Notes: a model not told the origin generated them from the sequence alone. A DNA stretch of 64,000 nucleotides from Azospirillum sp. RU38E (GCF_900188385.1 NZ_FZOI01000001.1:992001-1056000), one strand, 5' to 3'; positions 9,381 to 18,681 are shown, counted from the first letter of the stretch. Program-made: numbers and translations.

Positions 9381-10229
9381 ATGAACAAGATGCTGAAAAC
9401 GGTCCTGCTGACCGCTTGTTTGCTGACCCCGCCGGCGGTGTTCGCCGCTGAAACACTCAAGCCCGGCGCTGGCGAACCGATCCAGTTCGGCACCAGCTAT
9501 GTGCTGGAATCGAAGCTTCTGTCGGAAAAGCGGAGGATCAATATTTTGCTTCCGGCCTCCTATGGCACGGGCGATCAGCGCTATCCGGTGCTTTACCTGA
9601 TCGATGGCGGCGTGAAGGAGGATTGGTTTCACATCGCGGGTCTGGTGCAACTGGGCGATATGAATGGCGTTACCAAGGAGGTGATCCTGGTGGGGATTGA
9701 GGGGACGGATCGCAAACGCGACCTGACCTCCCCCTCGCAAGATCCGTTGGATATCAAGGAATTGCCGACCCATGGCGGTGCCGACAATTTCCGTCGCTTC
9801 CTGGCCAGCGAGCTGAAGCCCTATATCGACCGGAATTTCCGCACCACGGCGGAAACAGGCGTGATTGGCGAAAGTCTGGCCGGTCTGTTCATCGTCGAAA
9901 CTTTCCTGCGCCAGCCGGAGCTGTTCACCCATTACATCGCGGTCAGCCCGTCAATGTGGTGGAACAAGGAGGCGCTGTCTTATCAGGCGGCGGATCTGTT
10001 GAAGGCGCAAAAGCCTGCGACGCGCAGCCTGCATCTTTCCATCGGCAATGAAGGCGGGGGGATGCGCGCCGGGTTGGACCGTTTTATGGCCGCCTTGAAG
10101 GCCGCACCGCCGGCCGGTCTGACCTGGGATTTCCAGGATTTTCCGGGCGAACGCCACCATTCCATCTATCATCCGGCGGCATTACCTGCTTTACGAGCGG
10201 CGTTTCCCGGTCCAAATCCAATCAAGTAA
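9381..10229 (+). CDS. Secreted alpha/beta hydrolase, esterase-D/Fes-like
   Basis: Predicted periplasmic serine esterase (PF00756-type, about 282 residues). A signal peptide covers MNKMLKTVLLTACLLTPPAVFA. The core begins with RRINILLPASYGTGDQRYPVLYLIDG, typical of the family. The nucleophile lies in GESLAG and the catalytic His in GERHHSIYHP near the C-terminus. Relatives include siderophore esterases (Fes/IroE) and S-formylglutathione-hydrolase-like enzymes; the substrate cannot be read from sequence. Two ATGs at 9378 and 9381 are possible; the second has GGGA at better spacing. It diverges from the glucan synthase across a 202-base region. Confidence 0.8.
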   Translation: MNKMLKTVLLTACLLTPPAVFAAETLKPGAGEPIQFGTSYVLESKLLSEKRRINILLPASYGTGDQRYPVLYLIDGGVKEDWFHIAGLVQLGDMNGVTKEVILVGIEGTDRKRDLTSPSQDPLDIKELPTHGGADNFRRFLASELKPYIDRNFRTTAETGVIGESLAGLFIVETFLRQPELFTHYIAVSPSMWWNKEALSYQAADLLKAQKPATRSLHLSIGNEGGGMRAGLDRFMAALKAAPPAGLTWDFQDFPGERHHSIYHPAALPALRAAFPGPNPIK

Positions 10230-10243
10230 GGGAAGGGGCGGCG

Positions 10244-10663
10244 ATGGATCGTGGCTTCGAACTGAATGCGCGGCTGGAAGCCGATACAATTCTGCTGGGG
10301 GACTGGCCGCTGTCGCGCGTGCTGTTGATGCGCAACCGGCTGTTTCCCTGGCTGATTCTGGTGCCGCGCCGGGCGGGGGCGGTGGAAATCCATCGCCTGC
10401 CGGTGGCGGATCAGATGCAGTTGACACATGAAACCTCAGCGGCAGCAAAGGTGCTGGAACAGATGTTCCAGCCCGACAAGATCAATACTGGCGCCCTGGG
10501 CAATGTTGTCTCGCAGCTTCATATTCATGTCATCGCCCGCCGCCGCGACGATCCCGCCTGGCCTGGCCCCGTCTGGGGCAGCGGCCAGGCGGCGGATTAT
10601 GCAGAAGGGGAAGCGGAGCGGCTGGCGGGACAGCTTTGGGCGGCACTGCAACGTTCTGCCTGA
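10244..10663 (+). CDS. HIT domain-containing protein
   Basis: A 139-residue histidine-triad nucleotide hydrolase-like protein. The motif is QLHIHVIARR at about 91-100, so His93 and His95 (the catalytic middle position and its partner) are present while the first His of the triad is Gln, as in a known bacterial subgroup. The upstream half PRRAGAVEIHRLPVADQMQLTHE is typical. Cytoplasmic; probably cleaves a nucleoside phosphoramidate or dinucleotide, substrate unknown. It starts 14 bases after the esterase stop with a good GGAAGGGG ribosome site, so the two are likely co-transcribed. Confidence 0.85.
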   Translation: MDRGFELNARLEADTILLGDWPLSRVLLMRNRLFPWLILVPRRAGAVEIHRLPVADQMQLTHETSAAAKVLEQMFQPDKINTGALGNVVSQLHIHVIARRRDDPAWPGPVWGSGQAADYAEGEAERLAGQLWAALQRSA

Positions 10664-10761
10664 TCACCCAGGCGTGAAGTTTTGGTGACGGGCTGGACAG
10701 GTCGTTCCACGGCCTTTACCGATTGGTTTCATCCAAATGCGGTAATGGTATTGGATTTGTT

Positions 10762-11589
10762 ATGAAGCGCCTTCTGTTCGGCTTGGCTGTCGCCCTTTCC
10801 GCCTCCCTGGTCCAGGCAGCCACGCCCGTGCGGGTGATGAGCTATAATATCCGCTACGACAATCCCGACGATCAGCCCAATTGGGGCCAGCGCCAGGGGC
10901 CGATGCTGGCGCAAATCCGCTTCACCGCCCCGGATATTCTGGGCGTACAGGAAGCGCTGCCGCATATGCTGTCAGCACTGGCCCAGGGGTTGCCCGGCTA
11001 TGCCCATTACGGCAAGGGCCGCAATGACGGGGTAGAGGGCGAAAGCACGGCCATTTTCTACAGCCAATCCCGCTTTGAACAGGTGCGTGCCGAAACCCAA
11101 TGGTGTTCCAAGACACCCGACCGGCCCAGCAAGGCCGACGGGGCAGGGGAACCGCGCACCATCACCCGGCTGGTGCTGAAGGATCGGCAGGATGGCGCGC
11201 TCTACGATGTACGCAATGTGCATTTCGACAATGTCAGCGACCGCGCCCGCAGTGATTGCGCCCGGCAGGTGGCGGCCATCCCGGTGGCGGCGGGGGCCCA
11301 TACCATTGTGCTGGGTGACCTCAACAGCGGCTTGGATGGCGGCGCCTATCGCCTGCTGGCGACGGGGAGCGGCCTGCGCGATGCCCGCCCGCTCAGCCCG
11401 ATCATTTTCGGGCCGGAGGGCACCTTCAATGATTTCGATATCCGCCAGACCGGAGAGGCCATCGACCATATTTTTATCGACGCCGGTTTGGGGGTGGCGC
11501 GTTTCGCTACCCTGACCGACAGCATCAATGGACAGGTGATTTCCGACCATTACCCGCTGGTGGCGGATATTGTGCCGGCGGTCAGGTAA
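10762..11589 (+). CDS. Endonuclease/exonuclease/phosphatase family protein, exported
   Basis: EEP-fold phosphodiesterase/phosphatase of about 275 residues. A signal peptide (MKRLLFGLAVALSASLVQA) precedes the first EEP motif RVMSYNIRYDNP. Other family motifs are GVQEA (metal-binding Glu), GDLNSGLDGGAY (catalytic Asp/Asn) and the closing SDHYPLVADI (catalytic Asp-His). The spacing is like that of the sphingomyelinase/inositol-phosphatase-like branch. It should act in the periplasm or outside the cell; substrate unknown. The ATG at 10762 is chosen because it opens the signal peptide. A 98-base gap with no obvious hairpin precedes it. Confidence 0.82.
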   Translation: MKRLLFGLAVALSASLVQAATPVRVMSYNIRYDNPDDQPNWGQRQGPMLAQIRFTAPDILGVQEALPHMLSALAQGLPGYAHYGKGRNDGVEGESTAIFYSQSRFEQVRAETQWCSKTPDRPSKADGAGEPRTITRLVLKDRQDGALYDVRNVHFDNVSDRARSDCARQVAAIPVAAGAHTIVLGDLNSGLDGGAYRLLATGSGLRDARPLSPIIFGPEGTFNDFDIRQTGEAIDHIFIDAGLGVARFATLTDSINGQVISDHYPLVADIVPAVR

Positions 11590-11595
11590 GCTGGC

Positions 11596-12033
11596 TCACA
11601 GTGGGCGGATAAAAATCTGCTCGCCGCCGCCGGTCATCCCGCCCGCTACCCAGCCATTGCGCTGGTAAAAGGCGGCGGCGCGGCTTTCTGGTTGGGTAGA
11701 TAAGGTCGCCTGTTGCCAGCCGGCGCGGCGCAGATCGCCGATCATCTGCGCCATCAGGCTTTGCCCGATGCCCCGGCCCTCCGCCTCAGGGGAAATGAAC
11801 AGCGCCCAGATGCTGCCATCGCGCAGATCGGCGGCGGCAAACCCCAGACATTTGCCTGTGACCTGTTCGCATAGCCAAAGCGATCCTTGTTCGATGAACG
11901 GGTCATAGGCGCTCTCCGGCACCTTGGCCGGGTTGGACAGGATGTTTTCCCGCACCGAAAGCCGGATTTGCATCAGGTTAGGGATATCCGATTTCGTCGC
12001 AAGGCGGATGTGATCGGCGGGGGACGTTGTCAT
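11596..12033 (-). CDS. GNAT family N-acetyltransferase
   Basis: A 145-residue acetyltransferase with the acetyl-CoA pyrophosphate loop EAEGRGIGQSLMAQM at about 85-99 and a C-terminal AAAFYQRNGWVAGG block that is the usual GNAT motif B. Substrate unknown. Start ATG at 12031-12033 is chosen over a longer in-frame one because GGAG lies at good distance just upstream. Its stop faces the convergent EEP gene at close range. Confidence 0.82.
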   Translation of the reverse strand: MTTSPADHIRLATKSDIPNLMQIRLSVRENILSNPAKVPESAYDPFIEQGSLWLCEQVTGKCLGFAAADLRDGSIWALFISPEAEGRGIGQSLMAQMIGDLRRAGWQQATLSTQPESRAAAFYQRNGWVAGGMTGGGEQIFIRPL

Positions 12034-12065
12034 GATTTCTCCATCCCCCCGACCCTGGCCGATTT

Positions 12066-12596
12066 TCACCCCGGCTGCACTGTCTTTTTCAGCTTCGCTG
12101 TATCGAAGCCCAGCGCCTGGGCGCGGGCGACAATATCATCATAGGTGCCGGGGTCCATGTCGGGTGTACGGGCGAGAATCCAGAGATAATCCCGTCCCGG
12201 CGCCCCCACCAGGGCCCAGCGATAATCCGGGTCCAGGCCCAAAATCCAGTAATTCCCCTCAATCAGCGGGAAGAAACTGACCAGCAGCCTGGAACCATCT
12301 GGTTTGGCCGGGTCCAGCCGGGCGGTGGCCCTGGCGATATTTTCTTCGCCCTTGGGATTGCCCAGGTGGCAGCGGTTGGTAACATCGACCTTACCATCAT
12401 CGCGCAGCCGGTATTCCGCACGGGTGGCGGTGCAATTCTTCTGGAACCGGTTGGGGAAGGCCGCAATCTCGTACCATGTGCCTTGATAGCGCTGGATATC
12501 CACCGCCTCCACAGTGGGCGGCGCGTTTTCCGGGATGCGGTTGCAGCCGGCCAGCAACAGCAGCGGCAGGGCGAGAAGAGCGAGGCGTTTCAGCAT
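12066..12596 (-). CDS. Lipocalin family lipoprotein (Blc-like)
   Basis: A 176-residue outer-membrane lipocalin. The N-terminus is a lipoprotein signal with lipobox LLLLAGC (Cys about 17). The lipocalin signature RYQGTWYEIAAFPNRFQKNC follows, then a single beta-barrel domain with the closing WILARTPDMDPGTYDDIVARAQALGFD segment of bacterial Blc. Such proteins bind fatty acids or lysophospholipids and are often envelope-stress induced. The ATG at 12594-12596 is chosen because it starts the signal peptide. It lies 32 bases upstream of the GNAT gene on the same strand, so the two may share a transcript. Confidence 0.88.
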   Translation of the reverse strand: MLKRLALLALPLLLLAGCNRIPENAPPTVEAVDIQRYQGTWYEIAAFPNRFQKNCTATRAEYRLRDDGKVDVTNRCHLGNPKGEENIARATARLDPAKPDGSRLLVSFFPLIEGNYWILGLDPDYRWALVGAPGRDYLWILARTPDMDPGTYDDIVARAQALGFDTAKLKKTVQPG

Positions 12597-12720
12597 GATC
12601 GTTCCACGCGGCGACAGGGCTGATAAGAGTGTGTTGATTGCCTGCTGCGGCAAGGCTCTCTTTCGTTAACGTCGGATACTCCCCCTTTCCGTTCGTGCTG
12701 CGTTCCGCCATGATGCGCCG

Positions 12721-15213
12721 ATGGATGCGCTTGAGCCCGTCGATAATCTGATCCCCCCCGCCATTGCCGGCTGGTTCCGCTCGCAGGGCTGGGCCCCGCG
12801 CGATCATCAGGTGGCGATGGTCCGCGCGGCGGCGGATGGGCAGCACGCGCTGTTGATCGCGCCGACTGGGGCGGGCAAGACGCTGGCTGGCTTTCTGCCG
12901 ACCCTGATCGACCTGTCGGAACGCCCGCGTGAGGGGCTGCACACGCTTTATATCTCGCCGCTGAAGGCGCTGGCGGTGGACATCCAGCGCAATCTGGAAA
13001 CGCCGATTGCCAGCCTGCGCCTGCCCATCCGGGCTGAAACCCGCACCGGTGATACGCCGGAGGCCAAGCGTGCCCGCCAGCGCAGCAAACCACCGCATAT
13101 CCTGATGACGACGGTGGAGAGCCTGGCCCTGATGCTCTCCTACCCCGAAGCGGCGGATATTTTCCGGCCGCTGCGCCGGATCGTGATTGATGAGCTGCAC
13201 GCGCTGGCCGGCAGCAAGCGGGGTGACCTGCTGGCGCTGGGCCTGGCGCGGCTTTCCAGCCTGGCGCCCGGTGCCTTGCGGGCGGGCTTGTCGGCCACGG
13301 TGGCCGATCCGGATGCGCTGGTGGCCTATCTCTCCCCCACCGGTCGGCTGCATGATGATGAGGGGGAGTTGGCCCCGGTGCGCACCGTGCTGGGCCGCGC
13401 CGGCGCGCGGCCGACGGTGGAGATTCTGGCGACCAAGGAATATCTGCCCTGGGCCGGCCATATGGCGTTGCACGCGCTAGCGGAGGTGTATCAGCGTATC
13501 CGCGACCATGGCACGACGCTGATCTTCGTCAATACCCGTGCCCAGGCGGAACTGGCATTTCAGGAGCTGTGGCGGCTGAACACGGAAAACCTGCCCATCG
13601 CCCTGCACCATGGCAGCTTGGCGGTGGAACAGCGCCGCAAGGTGGAAGCAGCCATGGCCGCCGGAAAACTCCGTGCTGTTGTCGCCACCTCTTCCCTGGA
13701 TCTGGGGATCGACTGGGCGGGGATCGATCTGGTGGTACAGGTGGGGGCGCCCAAGGGCGTGTCGCGCCTGCTGCAACGCATCGGCCGCGCCAACCACCGG
13801 CTGGATGAACCCTCCAAGGCGCTGCTGGTGCCCGGCAACCGGTTCGAGGTGCTGGAATGCGAGGCGGCGGTGGAGGCCATTGCCGACGGCACCCTGGATG
13901 GTGACCCGACGCGGCCGGGCGCCCTGGATGTGCTGGCGCAGCACATTACCGGCACCGCCTGTTCCGCCCCCTTCAGCGTCGACGCGCTTTATGTCGAAGT
14001 GGTGCGGGCCGCCCCCTATGCCGACCTGTCACGCGATGAATTTGATGATGTGTTTGATTTCGTCGCATCCGGCGGTTACGCGCTGGGGGCTTATGATCGC
14101 TTCAAACGGCTGACGCGGGATGAGGATGGGTTGTGGCGGGCCGCCAACCCGCAGGTGAGCCGGCAATACCGGCTGAATGTTGGCACCATTGTTGAAGAGA
14201 TCATGCTGAATGTCCGGCTGAACCGCGGGGCGGTACTGGGCCGGGTGGAGGAATATTTCGTCAATGGACTGGTGCCGGGCGACAGTTTCGTCTTTGCCGG
14301 CCAATTGCTGAAATTCGTTGGTGTGCGGGAGACGGAGGTGATTGTCGCCAAGGGCGGGGAGGGCACGCCCAAGGTGCCCGCCTATGCCGGCGGGCGGCTG
14401 CCGCTTTCCACCCATCTGGCCGAAAGGGTGCGCGGGCTGCTGGAAAACCCGCGCCATTGGGACCGTCTGCCGGACACGGTGCAGGAATGGCTGCGGCTGC
14501 AGCAATATCGTTCCACCCTGCCGGACCGCTCGGGCCTGTTGGTGGAGAGTTTTCCGCGTGCCGGCAAGGAATTCCTGGTTGCCTATTGCTTTGAAGGGCG
14601 CAATGCCCACCAGACGCTGGGCATGTTGCTGACACGGCGGATGGAGCGGGCGGGGCTGCACCCGCTGGGCTTCGTGGCGACCGATTATGTGCTGGCCACC
14701 TGGGCGCTGAAGCCGGCCACCGACCTGGATTTCCTGTTTGATCAGGACATGATGGGCGACGATCTGGAAGCCTGGATGGAGGAATCCTCCATGCTGAAAC
14801 GGTTGTTCCGCAACGTCGCCATCATTGCCGGCTTGATCGAACGCCGGCATCCGGGATTGGAGAAGACGGGGCGGCAGGTCATCTTCAGCGCCGATCTGAT
14901 CTATGATGTGCTGCGAAAACACGAGCCGGGCCATGTGCTGCTGCGTGCCACCCGTGCCGATGCGGCGGCCGGGTTGACCGATGTGCGCCGCCTGTCCGAC
15001 ATGCTGGGCAGGGTCAAGGGCCGCATCCAGCACCGTCGGCTGGATCGCATCTCCCCCCTGGCGGTGCCGGTGTTGCTGGAGATCGGGCGCGAACAGGTCT
15101 ATGGCAGCGCCCTGGATGCACTGCTGGATGAGGCCGCCGGCGACATGCTGGCCGAAGCCGTGCCGGAACTGCTGCCGGGTGCCGGTAAAGCGACGCAACC
15201 CCGCCTGCTGTGA
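12721..15213 (+). CDS. Ligase-associated-type DEXH box DNA helicase (Lhr family)
   Basis: Superfamily-2 helicase of 830 residues. It has Walker A APTGAGKT (47-54), the DEXH box IDELHALAGSKRGD near 157, motif III-like GLSATV, and motif VI RLLQRIGRANHR, followed by the winged-helix and Lhr-specific C-terminal region. This length matches the short ligase-associated Lhr proteins of alphaproteobacteria, which normally sit with an ATP-dependent DNA ligase, an MBL-fold exonuclease and a PdeM phosphoesterase. None of these partners is next to it here. Predicted role is DNA repair; the direct partners are unknown. Confidence 0.9.
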   Translation: MDALEPVDNLIPPAIAGWFRSQGWAPRDHQVAMVRAAADGQHALLIAPTGAGKTLAGFLPTLIDLSERPREGLHTLYISPLKALAVDIQRNLETPIASLRLPIRAETRTGDTPEAKRARQRSKPPHILMTTVESLALMLSYPEAADIFRPLRRIVIDELHALAGSKRGDLLALGLARLSSLAPGALRAGLSATVADPDALVAYLSPTGRLHDDEGELAPVRTVLGRAGARPTVEILATKEYLPWAGHMALHALAEVYQRIRDHGTTLIFVNTRAQAELAFQELWRLNTENLPIALHHGSLAVEQRRKVEAAMAAGKLRAVVATSSLDLGIDWAGIDLVVQVGAPKGVSRLLQRIGRANHRLDEPSKALLVPGNRFEVLECEAAVEAIADGTLDGDPTRPGALDVLAQHITGTACSAPFSVDALYVEVVRAAPYADLSRDEFDDVFDFVASGGYALGAYDRFKRLTRDEDGLWRAANPQVSRQYRLNVGTIVEEIMLNVRLNRGAVLGRVEEYFVNGLVPGDSFVFAGQLLKFVGVRETEVIVAKGGEGTPKVPAYAGGRLPLSTHLAERVRGLLENPRHWDRLPDTVQEWLRLQQYRSTLPDRSGLLVESFPRAGKEFLVAYCFEGRNAHQTLGMLLTRRMERAGLHPLGFVATDYVLATWALKPATDLDFLFDQDMMGDDLEAWMEESSMLKRLFRNVAIIAGLIERRHPGLEKTGRQVIFSADLIYDVLRKHEPGHVLLRATRADAAAGLTDVRRLSDMLGRVKGRIQHRRLDRISPLAVPVLLEIGREQVYGSALDALLDEAAGDMLAEAVPELLPGAGKATQPRLL

Positions 15214-15229
15214 GGGGCAAAAACAACAA

Positions 15230-15262
15230 GGCCCGGCAGCGATGCCACTGCCGGGCCTTTTC
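15230..15262. terminator. Rho-independent terminator after the Lhr helicase gene
   Basis: GGCCCGGCAG at 15230-15239 pairs perfectly with CTGCCGGGCC at 15248-15257 across an 8-base loop and is followed by TTTT. It lies between two convergent genes. Confidence 0.9.
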
Positions 15263-15287
15263 CATGGCTCAGATACAGAACAGCCGA

Positions 15288-15974
15288 TCAGCCAACCGGC
15301 GTATCGCTGTGCTGTTCAAAGGCGCGGCGGGTACGCGGGGCGATGGACGGGGCGTCGGCGGCACCGCAATTGCGGGCATCAATCAGTGAAGCGCTCTGAT
15401 CTGCACCAAGGCTCACCAACTGGCGCTGAACCTTGCACTGGTAGGCAGCGGCCTTGAAGCCGGCAGAGCCATTGTAACGGGCGACAGCGCCAGCCCAGCT
15501 CCCCAGTTCCTGACGCAACTGCACCAGATATTTGGCAGCGTAGCGGACATTGGCTTCCGGATTGACGATCTTTTCGACCGGGCGGAAGGCCTGCTTGTGA
15601 TGGGCCAGGGAGAGCTGCATACAGCCGGCGAAAACGCCGTCGCGCAGGTTGCCCTTGCTGTCACGCAGGTAACGGGCGGCTTCCGTCTCATTCCCTGGGA
15701 ACACGGCACGACCGCGCACGTTCATGATATAGGGGCTGGGCGTACCGCCGCCACCGCTCTCCACCAGGGAGACGGCCAGCAACATGCCCTTGGGGATGTT
15801 GAATTCTTTTTCAGCAGCCAGGATATTATCGGTGCAGCCGGCCTGGGCCTGCCCGGCGACGAGACCGAGACCGATAAAGGCAAAGGCGCCAGCGGCGATG
15901 CGGGAGATGAGGCGACCGGACGCAAATCGGCTGGGCTTGGCCTTGCGGTGCTCACGCATCGTCGTATCGGTCAT
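15288..15974 (-). CDS. Lytic transglycosylase (SLT domain), exported
   Basis: A 228-residue peptidoglycan lytic enzyme. After a charged N-terminus (MTDTTMREHRKAKPSRFASG) comes a hydrophobic signal sequence ending at GQAQA. The SLT domain begins at NIPKGMLLAVSLVESGGG, with Glu in LVESG as the likely catalytic acid, and continues with GCMQLSLAHH, PEANVRYAAKYL and VARYNGSAGF, all in the family order. The start is ATG at 15972-15974, supported by GGAG seven bases upstream; an alternative is the ATG at 15959. The last 35 residues are low-complexity and not part of the fold. Confidence 0.85.
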   Translation of the reverse strand: MTDTTMREHRKAKPSRFASGRLISRIAAGAFAFIGLGLVAGQAQAGCTDNILAAEKEFNIPKGMLLAVSLVESGGGGTPSPYIMNVRGRAVFPGNETEAARYLRDSKGNLRDGVFAGCMQLSLAHHKQAFRPVEKIVNPEANVRYAAKYLVQLRQELGSWAGAVARYNGSAGFKAAAYQCKVQRQLVSLGADQSASLIDARNCGAADAPSIAPRTRRAFEQHSDTPVG

Positions 15975-16308
15975 CCCAGGCTCCAGTCCGTTGGTGGCGT
16001 CAGGTCCGGCCAATCCGGTTCTTTCCGCCATCTGCCCGCTTGTGCGCGGGCGCCGCAATCAGGCCACCGTTACGAAATGCGGTGACCGCTCCCTATATCG
16101 AACACCGGCTCCATGCGCCGGCCGCATATCAATCCCAGATGCCGCGCATTGGGTCAACCAGAAAAAACTCTAACTGGTGCGGCAAAAGCACAGAAAGACT
16201 CCTTTTTCAGCAAAAGGGCCGGGTCTGCCCAGCGTGGGCCGCCGGCTCTCGCCGGAAAAGCGGCGTGATATAGCAGCGTCATCCGCCCTTCCTGCCCACA
16301 AGACGATC
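15975..16308. other. Intergenic region between divergent transglycosylase and TPR-methyltransferase genes
   Basis: A 334-base divergent promoter region. I see no RNA gene, convincing operator or small ORF with a ribosome site. A weak sigma-54-like match near 16180 was checked and dismissed. Confidence 0.5.
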
Positions 16309-17604
16309 ATGACAGACACCCTCGCGCGCGCCTTCGAACTGCTGGACCAGGGAGATCGCGGCGGCGCCATCGCCATCCTGTATCAGGCAACAGAACAGGG
16401 GGCAGGGGGGGAGATCGCCGGCCTGCTGGCCGAATTAAGGGCTGAAGCGGGGGAGCATGAACAGGCCGTCGCCCTGTTCACCCGCGCGCTGGCCGATGAC
16501 CCCGGCCATGGGCCGTGGCGGCGGGCCCGCCTGTCATCCCTGATGCAGTTGCCGGCAAGGCGGGAGGAGGCGCAGCGATTTTGCGCGGAAATACTGGCCC
16601 AGCGGGGAGACGACCCGACCGCCCATCGCCACATGGCCCGCCTGTGCCTGGAGGCGGGGAAGATTGAGGCTGCGGTTTCCCATGCGCGCGAGGCCATCTT
16701 CCTGGCCCCGCATGATCTGGAGTCGCTAGGCGACATTGCCGATATTCTGACGACAGCCGGTGAGCCCTTGCCAGCGGTGGAGGCCCTGGCCGTCGCCCTG
16801 GCCCAGGCCCACCCGGCCGACCCGGCCCTTCCCTTTGCTGCCGTGGCCCAGGCGCGCGGCTGGCTGGCGCTGGCCGAACCGGCCAAGGCGGCCACCAGCC
16901 TGCGCCGGGCGCTGGAACTGGACCCCGGCGATTCGGCGGGTGCCCAGGGGCTGCTGGACCAGTTGGAGGCGGCCGATGCCCCGGCCGACCTGCCGGCCAC
17001 CTTCGTGCGCGCCCTGTTCGATACCTATGCCGACCGGTTTGACCGCGAACTGGTCGGCCGCCTGCATTATGACGCGCCGGCGGCGTTGCGGGCGGTGCTG
17101 GACGAACAGGGTATTGCCGGCGGGCGCGACGTGCTGGATGCCGGCTGCGGCACCGGGCTGGCGGGGCTGGCCGTGCGCGACATGGCGCGCCGTCTGGCGG
17201 GGTTCGACCTCTCCCCCCGCATGGTGGAGAAGGCCCGTGCGCGGGACATCTATCATGAATTATGGGTGGGTGAACTGGTGGAAAGCCTGACGCAGCGCCC
17301 CGCCAGCGCCGATCTGCTGCTGGCGGCCGACGTGCTGGTTTATCTGGGCGATCTGCGGCCGGTGATGGCGGCGGCAGCCACTGTTCTGCGGCCGGGCGGG
17401 CTGTTTGCCTTTACCTGTGAACGGGTGGACCAGCCGGATGGCTTCCTGCTGCATGAAGGCCGCCGCTTCGCCCATGCGGAGGCACATGTGCGGCAGGCCC
17501 TGGCGCAGGCGGGCTTCAGCATTCTGACCCTGTGCCATCACAGCACCCGCATTGACCGGGGCCAGCCGGTGCCGGGGCTGATCTGCCTGGCGCAACAAGC
17601 GTGA
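16309..17604 (+). CDS. TPR protein with C-terminal class I SAM methyltransferase
   Basis: A 431-residue protein with two parts. Residues about 1-220 are tetratricopeptide repeats (for example EAGEHEQAVALFTRALADDPGH and PAKAATSLRRALELDPGD). From about 225 comes a methyltransferase domain: FDTYADRFDRELVGRLHYDAP, then motif I VLDAGCGTGLAGL, FDLSPRMVEKAR, and a late LLAADVLVYLGDL and VLRPGGLFAFTCE. The combined layout is a common family in alphaproteobacteria, with unknown methyl acceptor. The ATG at 16309 is preferred because the upstream in-frame segment does not resemble the family. Its stop meets that of the convergent lrgB gene. Confidence 0.85.
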   Translation: MTDTLARAFELLDQGDRGGAIAILYQATEQGAGGEIAGLLAELRAEAGEHEQAVALFTRALADDPGHGPWRRARLSSLMQLPARREEAQRFCAEILAQRGDDPTAHRHMARLCLEAGKIEAAVSHAREAIFLAPHDLESLGDIADILTTAGEPLPAVEALAVALAQAHPADPALPFAAVAQARGWLALAEPAKAATSLRRALELDPGDSAGAQGLLDQLEAADAPADLPATFVRALFDTYADRFDRELVGRLHYDAPAALRAVLDEQGIAGGRDVLDAGCGTGLAGLAVRDMARRLAGFDLSPRMVEKARARDIYHELWVGELVESLTQRPASADLLLAADVLVYLGDLRPVMAAAATVLRPGGLFAFTCERVDQPDGFLLHEGRRFAHAEAHVRQALAQAGFSILTLCHHSTRIDRGQPVPGLICLAQQA

Positions 17605-17605
17605 T

Positions 17606-18310
17606 TTAACCCATCACCAACACCGCCAGCGATACCAGCACGGCGGTCAACAGGCCGGACAAGGCCATGGCGATGCCGCCATAGGTTCCAGCCTTGGGAT
17701 CGATCTGGAAGGCGGCAGCCGTGGCGATGCCGTGCGCGGCGCAGCCCATGGCCGTGCCCATGGCGCGTGGGTCGCGCAGGCCCGCCAGCCGCAGCACGCC
17801 GGGGCCGATCATGGCCCCCAGGATGCCGGTACCCAGCACCAGGGCGGCGGTCAGCGAGGGCAGGCCGCCGATCTGTTCGGCAATGCCCATGGCCACCGGT
17901 GCCGTCACCGATTTCGGCACGATGGAGGCGACGGTCAGCCGATCCGCCCCCAGCCACCAAGCAAGCCCCACCGCACTGCTGATCGCCGTGACCACACCGG
18001 ACAGGATGGCGGCCAGCAGCGGCAGGGCCATGGCGCGTACATCATGCCGGTGTGTCCAGAACGGCACGGCCAGACAGACCGTTGCCGGCCCCAGCATGAA
18101 ATGCACGAACTGGGCGCCGGCAAAATAGATGGGGTAGGGGGTGTTGGTGGCGAACAACACCCCCATCAGCAACAGGATAGACAGCGCCACCGGGTTGGCC
18201 CAGGGCGGCCGCCCGGCCTTTTCATGCACCCAGCCAGCGATCAGAAAGGCCAGAATCGTTGCCGTCAGCCAGAAAAGCGGCGTGGTCGCCAGATAGACCC
18301 AGAGATTCAT
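17606..18310 (-). CDS. lrgB: LrgB family membrane protein
   Basis: Integral membrane protein of 234 residues with the LrgB/CidB core: PVALSILLLMGVLFATNTPYPIYFAGAQFVHFMLGPATVCLAVPF and SIVPKSVTAPVAMGIAEQIGG, then GAMIGPG and AHGIATAAAFQ. LrgAB systems act on holin-like control of cell lysis or on export of small metabolites such as pyruvate. The start codon ATG at 18308-18310 overlaps the stop of lrgA by four bases (ATGA), showing translational coupling. Confidence 0.92.
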   Translation of the reverse strand: MNLWVYLATTPLFWLTATILAFLIAGWVHEKAGRPPWANPVALSILLLMGVLFATNTPYPIYFAGAQFVHFMLGPATVCLAVPFWTHRHDVRAMALPLLAAILSGVVTAISSAVGLAWWLGADRLTVASIVPKSVTAPVAMGIAEQIGGLPSLTAALVLGTGILGAMIGPGVLRLAGLRDPRAMGTAMGCAAHGIATAAAFQIDPKAGTYGGIAMALSGLLTAVLVSLAVLVMG

Positions 18311-18681
18311 AAGCTTATTTTCCCCCGCCGCCTTTCCTGCCAGCGTGCCACCAACGTGAAGACCCCCCCGGTGACCAGCAGGGTCAGGATGGTGGAGCCG
18401 ACCAGCGCCACACCCACCGCCAGCCATTCCGCCGCCAACCGGTCCAGATGCTGGATCAGCCCCACCCCCGCCGGCACGAATAATAAGGAGAGATGGCGCA
18501 GCAGGCCGTCGGCGAAGCTGCGCAACGCCTCCCCCGGCCCGCCGCGCCAGACGATCAGCGCGAACAACAGCACCGCCCCCAGCACCGGGCCGGGCAGGGG
18601 CAGGGTGCTGGCCCGCGCCAGCGCCTCCCCCAGCAACTGGCAGAACAGCACCAGGGCGATGGCCGCCAGAAAGGGTGGCAT
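18307..18681 (-). CDS. lrgA: CidA/LrgA family holin-like protein
   Basis: A 124-residue protein with four predicted membrane helices and the family signature QLLGEALARASTLPLPGPVLGAVLLFALI near the N-terminus, then LLFVPAGVGLIQHLDRL. It pairs with LrgB downstream through a four-base overlap. Its start lies two bases after the stop of the dienelactone-hydrolase-like gene, so all three are probably one operon, which is not a pairing I know as standard. Confidence 0.9.
   Translation of the reverse strand: MPPFLAAIALVLFCQLLGEALARASTLPLPGPVLGAVLLFALIVWRGGPGEALRSFADGLLRHLSLLFVPAGVGLIQHLDRLAAEWLAVGVALVGSTILTLLVTGGVFTLVARWQERRRGKISL

Noticed and set aside
16170-16190. Possible sigma-54 element CTGGTGCGGCAAAAGCA
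   Set aside because: Only the GG-N10-GC spacing fits; both core elements are degenerate.
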